This document shows positions 1-4,805 of a stretch of DNA of 5,609 nt, in pieces. The notes under the pieces are model-generated. The model was not told where the DNA came from. It saw only the letters and a list, made by a program, of their open reading frames with translations, and did no database searches. The DNA comes from Bdellovibrio sp. Lineage in GTDB: Bacteria; Bdellovibrionota; Bdellovibrionia; Bdellovibrionales; Bdellovibrionaceae. A program made the position numbers and the translations under genes. The number at the start of each line of letters is the position of its first letter. Within the stretch, counting starts at the first letter, position 1. The stretch covers positions 1 through 5,609 of the forward strand of contig JAGIAF010000222.1 of NCBI GenBank assembly GCA_017745015.1. Reading direction: 5' to 3'.

Positions 1-170
1 GAGACCGCAGACATCTTCCCCGCGGCAACTTCTTTATAGAAGCTGTCTGTCAGAGGCACGGCCTGTCCCGTCAACTGAGAATAACAACGACTGTAAATAG
101 CTTTTTCAGAAATCCCGAATGCAGGACTTCCCAGGGCTAATAGCCCTAGCATCAGAACGGTTCCCCTCAT
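1..170 (-). CDS. Secreted protein of unknown function, 5' part only
   Basis: The frame reads from an ATG at 170 down to the left edge without a stop (56 complete codons), so only the N-terminus is present. Residues 1-19 look like a Sec signal peptide: Met-Arg, then a Leu/Ala/Gly-rich hydrophobic core ending in SPAFG, with cleavage likely around residue 19. The mature part begins ISEKAIYSRCYSQLTG and has one Cys near residue 29. There is no lipobox Cys at the cleavage site, so a lipoprotein is not indicated. The start is supported by a purine-rich SD, GAGGGGG, a few bases upstream (171-180 on the minus strand). A TATACT hexamer at 187-192 on the minus strand could be a -10 box but would leave a leader of only about ten bases. 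The gene is divergent from the ParB-like gene. I do not recognise the family; the protein is probably periplasmic or outer-membrane associated. Confidence 0.7.
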   Translation of the reverse strand, partial: MRGTVLMLGLLALGSPAFGISEKAIYSRCYSQLTGQAVPLTDSFYKEVAAGKMSAV

Positions 171-408
171 GTTTCCCCCTCACTAAAGTATATCGGAGAC
201 ATGGGTACAGCTCTAGAGACTTTTGAGATTCAGAGGTACAAATTCTGCGAAAATGCCCAAGAAGCATTCGACGAGAATACAGCAGATCTCAATGTGAGAC
301 AGTATTCCTTGGGATCACAGTATTTATGCGAACAATTTTATGTATTGATCCTTGTTTCTCTCGCCCTGCTTTACTTTTTCTGGCTGTCTGTATTTAGTAT
401 TCACATAC

Positions 409-413
409 GGGAG
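409..413 (+). promoter_or_regulatory. Ribosome binding site deciding the start of the ParB-like gene
   Basis: GGGAG lies six bases before the ATG at 420, an almost ideal SD. The upstream in-frame ATG at 201 has only GGAG ending two bases from the start codon, which is too close. This favours initiation at 420 and agrees with the family alignment, in which the conserved LxPTQ block comes near the N-terminus. Confidence 0.6.
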
Positions 414-419
414 AATATT

Positions 420-1022
420 ATGAAGTCTCTGTCCATCTTGGATTTAAAACCTACGCAAATTGCAATTGGCATGCTTGAAGTTGAATACAAAGTGAAAGAA
501 TTAAAGAGAATGACCAAGAGCAAGCTGCGAACGGAGATAACTAAGAACCCTGTGGAAGTGGTGCGTGCACCCAATGGAGATTACTATCTTGTGGATGGAC
601 ATCATCGCACCTTAGCGTGCTGGCTTATTGGCATCAGAAAGCTTCCCGTAAAAGTCTCTCATCAGTTTCCTCGCAAAATGTCCTTTAAAAGCTTTTGGAA
701 GAAAATGAAAAACGACGACTGGGCCTATCCCTACGATGCCACAGGAGCAGGACCGCAAGATCCGTTATATCTCCCACCCGATATCCGAGCGATCGGTCAC
801 GACCCTTATCGATCTCTTTCTTGGTTATTACGAGAGAACGGTGGCTATGAAGACACCGAAAAAACATTCTTAGAATTTCGCTGGGCGGATTTCCTCCGCG
901 AGCATAAAGTCTTGGATAACGACTATGACGTCGATTATAAGAAAGGCCTTAAAAAGGCTCTTAAACTTTGTCATAAAAAAAGTGCAGAAAAGCTACCCGG
1001 CTACAACGGGAAGAAGCACTGA
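420..1022 (+). CDS. ParB-like (ParBc_2 family) protein
   Basis: The 200-residue protein resembles the ParBc_2 family of small ParB-like putative nucleases (Pfam PF08857). Recognisable blocks are LDLKPTQ at residues 7-13, the G-M-x-E-V stretch that follows, VDGHHR at 58-63 (the ParB-type His/Arg motif; as I recall, relatives often have DHHH here), a W-x-x-P-Y-D element near 101-106, DPYRSL at 128-133 and FRWADFLR at 153-160. These come in the usual family order and the length is typical. There is no signal peptide in this form, so it is probably cytoplasmic. Its biochemical activity is not established, and the family should not be read as a chromosome-partition ParB: no HTH or ParA partner is seen. 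The Lys-rich C-terminus (about 174-200) may bind nucleic acid. The reading frame is open further upstream; starting at 201 would add 73 residues with a membrane helix. The 3' end overlaps the opposing JmjC gene by 30 bases. Confidence 0.8.
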   Translation: MKSLSILDLKPTQIAIGMLEVEYKVKELKRMTKSKLRTEITKNPVEVVRAPNGDYYLVDGHHRTLACWLIGIRKLPVKVSHQFPRKMSFKSFWKKMKNDDWAYPYDATGAGPQDPLYLPPDIRAIGHDPYRSLSWLLRENGGYEDTEKTFLEFRWADFLREHKVLDNDYDVDYKKGLKKALKLCHKKSAEKLPGYNGKKH

Positions 1023-1709
1023 GATCGGATCTTCTTTCATAGTTGGCTGATGAGGAACTGCCCGAATATCATTAAACAACACACCCACTGAGATATGATA
1101 CGATGGCGTTAAAGCCGTGGCTTTATGCCACCAACCAGCTGGGATATATAGCCAATCACCCGCTTTCAACGTACATTGAAACTCATGGATAAAACGTTCC
1201 TCACACCAAAGATCCTGTTGAGTTTTTCCCTGGATCTCTGGCCAAGAGGAGTTTCGGCGAATGGTAAACTCTTTCACTCCCACACTTTGTATAATAAACA
1301 CTTCTTCGTAATCGAAGTGCCATCCAAAGCCTTCATGAGCTGCAGGCGTTGCATATAATTGAACATCAATCGGACGATCAAAACTGTCGCTAAACTCCCC
1401 CGCAATTTCGGCAAAGTTCGTATGAGCCTTCTCAGCTTTTCGAATCACCAGGGAATAGCCTTGAATTTGCTCCTCGCAAAATTGCTTCACCGAAACAGTT
1501 CCTCGCTGAATGTCCGCGTGCAAATGACCTTTCCGTGCAAGCCAACAGTTATCGTAGTTATTATCCAGAATCTCGCAGGCAACCTGCCAACTGAACTTAC
1601 CCCTGAGCATAGCTGCGGAGCCTTGCCCCGAGCAGGGCTTCTTAAAGAGATAATCAGCAGTAAAAGTATTCACCGTCATAGGACTGATGATTTGATCAAA
1701 GAGATTCAT
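993..1709 (-). CDS. JmjC/cupin-type Fe(II)/2-oxoglutarate dioxygenase
   Basis: The 238-residue protein has the JmjC/Cupin_4 (ribosomal oxygenase-like) signature. The iron-binding HxD is His131-Phe-Asp133 in GWHFDYEEVF, and the distal His is His195 in the strand AGDWLYIPAGWWH. Lys146 in GVKEFTI is placed where such enzymes often bind 2-oxoglutarate. All three metal ligands are present, so it is likely active as a hydroxylase. Relatives such as E. coli YcfD hydroxylate an arginine of ribosomal protein L16, but they are longer and carry a C-terminal winged-helix part. This protein ends about 43 residues after the distal His, so its substrate cannot be assigned. The start at 1709 is the first possible one, as an in-frame stop lies eight codons upstream; no clear SD is seen. 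Met11 is an alternative. It lies downstream of the hemerythrin gene on the same strand but behind a terminator. Its last 30 bases overlap the end of the ParB-like gene. Confidence 0.85.
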   Translation of the reverse strand: MNLFDQIISPMTVNTFTADYLFKKPCSGQGSAAMLRGKFSWQVACEILDNNYDNCWLARKGHLHADIQRGTVSVKQFCEEQIQGYSLVIRKAEKAHTNFAEIAGEFSDSFDRPIDVQLYATPAAHEGFGWHFDYEEVFIIQSVGVKEFTIRRNSSWPEIQGKTQQDLWCEERFIHEFQCTLKAGDWLYIPAGWWHKATALTPSYHISVGVLFNDIRAVPHQPTMKEDPISVLLPVVAG

Positions 1710-1749
1710 AGGCTCATGACGATAGCTTCTCTACTTTTTCTTACCAGTT

Positions 1750-1790
1750 AAAAGAAAGAAAACAAATCCCACCAAGTCTGATTGATGGGA
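1750..1790 (-). terminator. Intrinsic terminator of the hemerythrin gene
   Basis: Read on the minus strand, TCCCATCAA and TTGGTGGGA form a nine-pair stem (one G-U) around the six-base loop TCAGAC at 1767-1790. A T-rich run broken by a G and two Cs follows (1750-1766). It begins 17 bases after the hemerythrin stop codon. It is polar: the plus strand has no T tract after the stem. Any JmjC transcription must read through it or start within the next 40 bases. Confidence 0.75.
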
Positions 1791-1807
1791 TTGATTGTGA
1801 ACGACAC

Positions 1808-2377
1808 TTAATGTGTTCGAGTATCTTCATCGCCAAGATTGTCTTCGTGGGGCGTTTCTTCTCCCCCTTTTTCCAGAAGTTTTGTCTTTAATGCCAGAAA
1901 CGTAACCCCAATATTTCTTCTGTCTTTAACTTCAGAATGTTTCTTAAAATCAGGAAGAAGCTCGTCCTCCTCTTCCTGGATATGATGCTCAACAAGCTCC
2001 GCTAAAACTTTCACGCGGGCTCCCCAAAGGTCAGGGTCGTCCGTGCGCATGATTTCCTCAACCAACTGATCGGCCAGGGCGTGCTCCACATCGCCCTCAA
2101 AGCCTTCCTCACGCAGGTCCTCATCGTTTTTCATATAAATGTAGAGACTTTGCTCCTCAGGCTTTGCATGACAGATGAGCAGTGGTGCAAATTCCGCAAA
2201 GGCATTCGCTCTTTCATCCAGACTTCTGTCAGAATCCTTCATAACTTTGATAAGCTCTTTAAGCGGCTTATGATCTTCAAGAATCATCTCGACAATGTCA
2301 TCATGCTTATTAAGAGCTTCTTGAGCTCGTTGAAAGATGGACTTCGAACCCTGTTCGGAAGTGTGATGAGTCTTCAT
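1808..2377 (-). CDS. Hemerythrin HHE-domain protein
   Basis: The 189-residue, strongly charged helical protein has a hemerythrin-like four-helix bundle with di-iron ligands in the expected order: His36 in ILEDHKPL, His70 and Glu74 in CHAKPEE, His99 in VEHALADQ, and His131/132 with Glu135/136 in EHHIQEEEDELLP. Such proteins bind O2 or NO, sense oxygen or iron, or help repair iron-sulphur damage; which applies here cannot be read from the sequence. The acidic C-terminal tail (about 170-189) is probably disordered. There is no signal peptide, so it is cytoplasmic. The start is the ATG at 2377, six bases after AGGAG (2384-2388, minus strand). A TTG six bases further upstream would directly abut that SD and is unlikely. 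The gene is divergent from DUF4142 and ends at its own terminator. Confidence 0.88.
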   Translation of the reverse strand: MKTHHTSEQGSKSIFQRAQEALNKHDDIVEMILEDHKPLKELIKVMKDSDRSLDERANAFAEFAPLLICHAKPEEQSLYIYMKNDEDLREEGFEGDVEHALADQLVEEIMRTDDPDLWGARVKVLAELVEHHIQEEEDELLPDFKKHSEVKDRRNIGVTFLALKTKLLEKGGEETPHEDNLGDEDTRTH

Positions 2378-2492
2378 TATCAACTCCTTTTCAAGTTTCT
2401 ACCACGAGGATGCCATATTGAGCTCGAAGGCAAAGGCTGGTTTTTCTATTTCTGCAAACTTGCATGAATCAATGGAGTTCCCTCGACTTCCT

Positions 2493-2535
2493 TTGCGATT
2501 TCTTCACTCGCATTTAGAATTCTTCGCACTAGAAT
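2493..2535 (+). promoter_or_regulatory. Candidate promoter of the DUF4142 gene pair
   Basis: Two TAGAAT hexamers (2515-2520 and 2530-2535) each match the -10 consensus at five of six positions. The first has TTGCGA (2493-2498) sixteen bases upstream as a possible -35. The second has no good -35 at normal spacing. A start from either would give a leader of roughly 25-45 bases before the ATG at 2569. No convincing minus-strand promoter for the hemerythrin gene was found in the shared 2378-2568 region, though it must lie there. Promoter sequences of this organism are unknown, so this is tentative. Confidence 0.35.
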
Positions 2536-2568
2536 AACGGACTACTTACACCCCAACGGAGGAATCAG

Positions 2569-3072
2569 ATGAAGGCCCTGTTAACATTTTCTTTAATATT
2601 TTTAGTCGGCCTCTCGGCTTTGGCTATCAACGATGAAGAAATCACCGAAGTCATGAAGACAGCGAACAACGCAGAGATCGATGCAGCCAAGGTCGCCAAA
2701 AAGAATGCCTCAGATGGCCAAGTGAAAGCATTCGCAGAGATGATGGTGACGGATCATGAAGAAAATCTTAAGGACGTAAACAACCTTTCAAAAGTCGAAA
2801 AAATAAAAATGAAATCCAGCGATGACAGTAAATCACTTAAAAAAGATGCGACAGACAAATTAAGTGACGTTAAAAAGAAAAAAGGCCACGAATTTGACAA
2901 AGCTTATATGCAGATGCAGGTCGATATGCACAAACAATTGCTCGACGATCTAGACAACAAATTAATTCCACAAGCTCAAAACAAAAATCTCAAAGTCTAT
3001 CTTCAATCAACTCGCGAATCCGTTCAAAAACATCATGCCAAGGCGGAACAAGTTCTGTCTCAATTAAAGTAA
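2569..3072 (+). CDS. Periplasmic DUF4142 (ferritin-like fold) protein
   Basis: The 167-residue protein starts with a clear Sec signal peptide (Met-Lys, hydrophobic core, LSALA with cleavage after residue 19). The mature part is helical and fits DUF4142 (Pfam PF13628): NAEIDAAKVA near 34-43, VKAFAEMMVTDHEE at 52-65, and VDMHKQLLDDLDN at 118-130, with a final helix carrying His155-His156. The paired xDH and xMH motifs are the family hallmark. Its role is unknown; a ferritin-like bundle in the periplasm, often annotated near stress genes, is the usual description. The centre is very Lys/Asp rich (about 79-107), likely a solvent-exposed charged linker or helix. The SD GGAGGA ends five bases before the ATG. 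It is followed after six bases by the membrane gene at 3079, suggesting an operon, and is divergent from the hemerythrin gene. Confidence 0.85.
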   Translation: MKALLTFSLIFLVGLSALAINDEEITEVMKTANNAEIDAAKVAKKNASDGQVKAFAEMMVTDHEENLKDVNNLSKVEKIKMKSSDDSKSLKKDATDKLSDVKKKKGHEFDKAYMQMQVDMHKQLLDDLDNKLIPQAQNKNLKVYLQSTRESVQKHHAKAEQVLSQLK

Positions 3073-3078
3073 AGCTTT

Positions 3079-3552
3079 ATGAGAAGAACGCCACAAGAGC
3101 AACACCGCGAAACTCTTAGCGAAGAGATTTCGCACATTGAAAATGAAACCCGGATGGCTTTGCCAGGTATCCAGGCACTATTCGGATTTCAACTTGTGGC
3201 GGTCTTTAACGATCGCTTTGCGACTGCGCTCACGTACAACCTTCAGTTGTTGCATTGGGGAGCTATTAGCTGCAGCGCTTTGGCTACTATTTTCATGGTA
3301 GCACCGGCGGCTTACCACCGTATGGCAGAGCCTCATATTTTATCCAAAAGGTTCACTCACTTAAGCAACCGATGGATTATCTTCGCGCTGATTCCAATGA
3401 TTCTTGGCTGTGTTATCGATTTCTTTCTGATCGGGACCATCATAACGAAGGACTTGTACATGGCTGGAGCCATTAGTGCAGCCCTTTTACTAATCTTTAT
3501 TACGGTCTGGTTTGTTTGTCCTCTCTACTATCGGAAGAAAGGGCCAGGGTAA
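3079..3552 (+). CDS. DUF6328-like four-helix inner membrane protein
   Basis: The 157-residue protein has a charged N-terminal segment (1-25) and four hydrophobic stretches: about 27-45, 55-78, 98-121 and 127-150. The blocks E-T-R-M-A-L-P-G-I-Q-A-L-F-G-F at 23-37 and the P-A-A-Y-H-R cluster at 76-81 match the pattern I associate with DUF6328, sometimes loosely named after sodium:proton antiporters without proof. It is too small for a classical antiporter. Its function is unknown. The ATG is six bases after the DUF4142 stop and lacks a recognisable SD, so translation probably depends on coupling to the upstream gene. The protein ends in a basic YYRKK tail. A terminator-like hairpin spans the stop codon. 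Confidence 0.72.
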   Translation: MRRTPQEQHRETLSEEISHIENETRMALPGIQALFGFQLVAVFNDRFATALTYNLQLLHWGAISCSALATIFMVAPAAYHRMAEPHILSKRFTHLSNRWIIFALIPMILGCVIDFFLIGTIITKDLYMAGAISAALLLIFITVWFVCPLYYRKKGPG

Positions 3553-3580
3553 CCGACCCCTTTCTTGATTTCAGTGATTT
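3535..3580 (+). terminator. Probable terminator overlapping the stop codon of the membrane-protein gene
   Basis: AAGAAAGGG (3535-3543) pairs perfectly with CCCTTTCTT (3558-3566) around a 14-base loop that contains the stop codon TAA (3550-3552). A T-rich but interrupted stretch follows to about 3582. The stem is good but the T tract is imperfect, so termination may be partial. It would close the DUF4142/DUF6328 unit. Confidence 0.5.
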
Positions 3581-3614
3581 TTAATAACTACTTTAAGGCA
3601 TTCACTCTTTTTAG

Positions 3615-3670
3615 CACGATAAGTCTTAGCGGCATTTAACTGGTTGATTCACTCTCTCGACCTTATCGTG
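3615..3670. repeat. Nine-base perfect inverted repeat with nested stem
   Basis: CACGATAAG (3615-3623) and CTTATCGTG (3662-3670) are exact reverse complements separated by 38 bases. Inside, GTTGA (3643-3647) can pair with TCGAC (3657-3661), stacking directly on the outer stem and leaving a 19-base bulge on the 5' side. As RNA this forms a bulged hairpin; as DNA it could be a spaced operator. It has no following T tract. Confidence 0.5.
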
Positions 3671-3675
3671 AAGGT

Positions 3676-3734
3676 CCTTTCTTTCCAGAAGGGGGCTACC
3701 GAAAACATGGTTCCTCACACCCCTTCGGTAGCCC
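3676..3734. repeat. Two adjacent hairpins, one an 11-base perfect inverted repeat
   Basis: CCTTTCT (3676-3682) pairs with AGAAGGG (3687-3693), with one G-U, around the tetraloop TTCC. The next element, GGGCTACCGAA (3693-3703), is the exact reverse complement of TTCGGTAGCCC (3724-3734) with a 20-base loop. The two share G3693. The strong stem is followed by TTATAAAAC rather than a T run, so it is not a standard terminator. TATAAA at 3736-3741 could be a -10 box for the downstream gene but has no good -35. Confidence 0.55.
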
Positions 3735-3751
3735 TTATAAAACAATCCAAC

Positions 3752-3785
3752 CCGCGCTAAGGAAAGCGTGGCTCAATACAGGAGG
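3752..3785 (+). promoter_or_regulatory. Leader hairpin and consensus Shine-Dalgarno of the disordered-protein gene
   Basis: CCGCGCT (3752-3758) pairs with AGCGTGG (3765-3771), one G-U, around the loop AAGGAA. Eight bases later comes AGGAGG (3780-3785), a full match to the anti-SD, five bases before the ATG at 3791. The hairpin leaves the SD free, which fits efficient translation and perhaps 5' protection of the mRNA. Confidence 0.5.
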
Positions 3786-3790
3786 TAATT

Positions 3791-4405
3791 ATGACTAACA
3801 GAAACACTTCACGCAGTAACCGTGGTGGCGAACGTGACTGGGGCAACGACTATCAATCACAAGGTCGTAACATGCAAAGAGGCTCTCAAAGTCGCGGCTC
3901 TCGCGATGACTACAGAGAAAACGATTACTCTGGCAGCGGAAGATACGGCTCTTCAGAAAGAGGTTATGGTTCCGGCGGAAATTACGGTTCAGAACGTGGA
4001 TATGGATCAGAAAGAAATTACTCTACTCAAGGAAGCGGTTACGGTTCTTATCAAGACCGCGATTTCCAAGGGGCTAACTATCAACAAAATCGCGGCGACT
4101 ACGGACGCTATCAAGGCGCATCTCGCTATGATGAGAGCTACGATCAAGACATGCGTGGCGGCGGTAGCGGTCGTGGTTATGAACGCAACTCATCATCTCG
4201 TGGCAATGAAGGTCGCGATTGGTATCAAGATGAAGATATGTCCATGGATGAAGACATGAATCAAGACTATCGCATGTCTGGCAGAGGCTCTGATGAGGAC
4301 TACGATACGGACGAAGACTACGGCCGTAGCTCTCGCAGTAATAGCAATCGTAACACTGGACGTTCCGGCAATATGAATCGCGGTTCACGTCAACAATATC
4401 GCTAA
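3791..4405 (+). CDS. Intrinsically disordered Gly/Arg/Tyr-rich low-complexity protein
   Basis: The 204-residue protein has no folded domain that I can recognise. It contains 31 Arg but no Lys, 21 Tyr and 2 Trp, and no Leu, Ile, Val, Pro, His or Cys; only one Phe and two Ala. Residues 50-87 carry repeated YGS/RGYGS units, RG dipeptides are scattered throughout, residues 146-177 form an acidic block (D/E with Y and M), and the tail (178-204) is basic and Ser/Asn-rich. Tyr-plus-Arg composition of this kind is known in eukaryotic condensate-forming proteins such as FUS. In bacteria, similar Gly/Arg/Tyr/Asp-rich stress-linked proteins occur, some ending in an SWFGD motif, which is absent here. There is no signal peptide or membrane segment. 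A consensus SD and tandem stops (TAA TAA) suggest high expression. The function is unknown; RNA binding, condensate formation or desiccation protection are guesses. The codon pattern is consistent with real coding, not a repeat artefact. Confidence 0.8.
   Translation: MTNRNTSRSNRGGERDWGNDYQSQGRNMQRGSQSRGSRDDYRENDYSGSGRYGSSERGYGSGGNYGSERGYGSERNYSTQGSGYGSYQDRDFQGANYQQNRGDYGRYQGASRYDESYDQDMRGGGSGRGYERNSSSRGNEGRDWYQDEDMSMDEDMNQDYRMSGRGSDEDYDTDEDYGRSSRSNSNRNTGRSGNMNRGSRQQYR
3938..4051 (+). repeat. Degenerate coding repeat of YGS / RGYGS units
   Basis: Residues 50-87 of the disordered protein repeat short units (RYGSSE, RGYGSG, NYGSE, RGYGSE, RNYST, GYGSY). Codons vary between copies (for example tac/tat and ggt/gga/ggc), so the repetition is kept at protein level and is not a recent DNA duplication. 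Confidence 0.65.
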
Positions 4406-4412
4406 TAAAAGA

Positions 4413-4447
4413 AAGGTCTACGCAAATTTGTTGCGTAGACCTTGTTT
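4413..4447 (+). terminator. Intrinsic terminator of the disordered-protein gene
   Basis: AAGGTCTACGCAA (4413-4425) pairs perfectly over 13 bases with TTGCGTAGACCTT (4431-4443) around the loop ATTTG, followed by GTTT. It starts a few bases after the tandem stops. The T tract is short, but the stem is long and uninterrupted. Confidence 0.8.
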
Positions 4448-4451
4448 AACA

Positions 4452-4548
4452 CTCCTTTTCTTCGTTGCAATACAGTTCAGGCCTTTTGCAGGAAGCTTTG
4501 CGAGTTCATTTGTATCTAGGTGAAGTATTCTGCAGGCACAAAAGGAGG
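4452..4548 (+). promoter_or_regulatory. Leader of the 56-residue gene with two segments complementary to its SD
   Basis: The SD region AAAAGGAGG (4540-4548) is matched by two upstream segments: CTCCTTTT (4452-4459), complementary to 4540-4547, and CCTTTTG (4482-4488), complementary to 4539-4545. Either pairing would hide the SD, and they exclude each other. The first may lie upstream of the transcript start, which I could not place. Pyrimidine-rich matches to an SD arise easily by chance. Confidence 0.25.
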
Positions 4549-4553
4549 CAGTT

Positions 4554-4724
4554 ATGGACAACAAAAAAAATCAAAACCAAAATGACACGAAAACGGGATC
4601 ACAAGGCACAAGACGCCAAGGATCTGAAACTCCAAGTAGAGACTCAAGTGGTCGCTTCGAAAAAGAATCTGGTTCTAGCAGCACAAGTCGCAGCGGCTCC
4701 TCAACTAGTAAAGAACAAAAATAG
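4554..4724 (+). CDS. Small disordered Ser/Gln/Asn-rich protein (56 residues)
   Basis: An ATG at 4554 opens a 56-codon frame ending in TAG at 4722-4724. The SD AAAGGAGG ends five bases before the start, the best evidence that this short frame is translated. The protein begins MDNKKNQNQN and ends TSKEQK. It has 14 Ser, many Gln, Asn, Thr, Gly, Arg and Lys, and no Leu, Ile, Val, Ala, Tyr, Trp, His or Cys; one Phe and one Pro. It is therefore unstructured, hydrophilic and basic overall, without signal peptide or membrane segment. I do not recognise a family. It sits between two intrinsic terminators, so it probably has its own promoter within 4448-4540, although no clear -35/-10 pair is visible. 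Its position next to another disordered protein suggests a related, perhaps stress or dehydration, role; this is inference. A longer overlapping frame (4465-4734) starts at a TTG without SD and is less likely. Confidence 0.7.
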   Translation: MDNKKNQNQNDTKTGSQGTRRQGSETPSRDSSGRFEKESGSSSTSRSGSSTSKEQK

Positions 4725-4733
4725 TTCTTTATA

Positions 4734-4770
4734 GAAAAAACGGGTGCCTGCCCCACTCGTTTTTTCTTTT
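4734..4770 (+). terminator. Strong intrinsic terminator after the 56-residue gene
   Basis: GAAAAAACGGGTG (4734-4746) pairs with CACTCGTTTTTTC (4754-4766), 13 pairs with one G-U, around the loop CCTGCCC, followed by TTTT. The A run on the 5' side means it could also work on the opposite strand, though no minus-strand gene ends here. Confidence 0.88.
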
Positions 4771-4805
4771 CTGTATTCAATATTCAAATAACAAGGGGAA
4801 TATAA

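Noticed and set aside
201..419. Promoter boxes for the ParB-like gene
   Set aside because: Several AT-rich hexamers are present, but no -35/-10 pair had good matches at 16-18 base spacing.
1359..1751. 130-codon open frame on the plus strand
   Set aside because: It lies antisense to the start of the JmjC gene, has no SD, and its protein has no recognisable feature; the opposite strand encodes an intact enzyme.
3641..3660. GGTTGATTC as a tRNA T-loop
   Set aside because: No acceptor stem, anticodon arm or other tRNA invariant bases could be placed around it.
3707..3760. 17-codon frame (ATG at 3707, TAA at 3758) as a leader peptide
   Set aside because: The nearest purine run (AGAAGGGGG) ends about a dozen bases upstream inside a stable hairpin, and there is no run of regulatory codons.
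3822..4259. Open frames in other phases inside the disordered-protein gene, including a minus-strand one at 4074-4388
   Set aside because: These are by-products of the biased composition and repeats; their proteins are compositionally odd and no SD precedes them.
4465..4734. 89-codon plus-strand frame covering the small disordered gene
   Set aside because: It starts at TTG without an SD and begins close to the preceding terminator, whereas the ATG frame at 4554 has an excellent SD.
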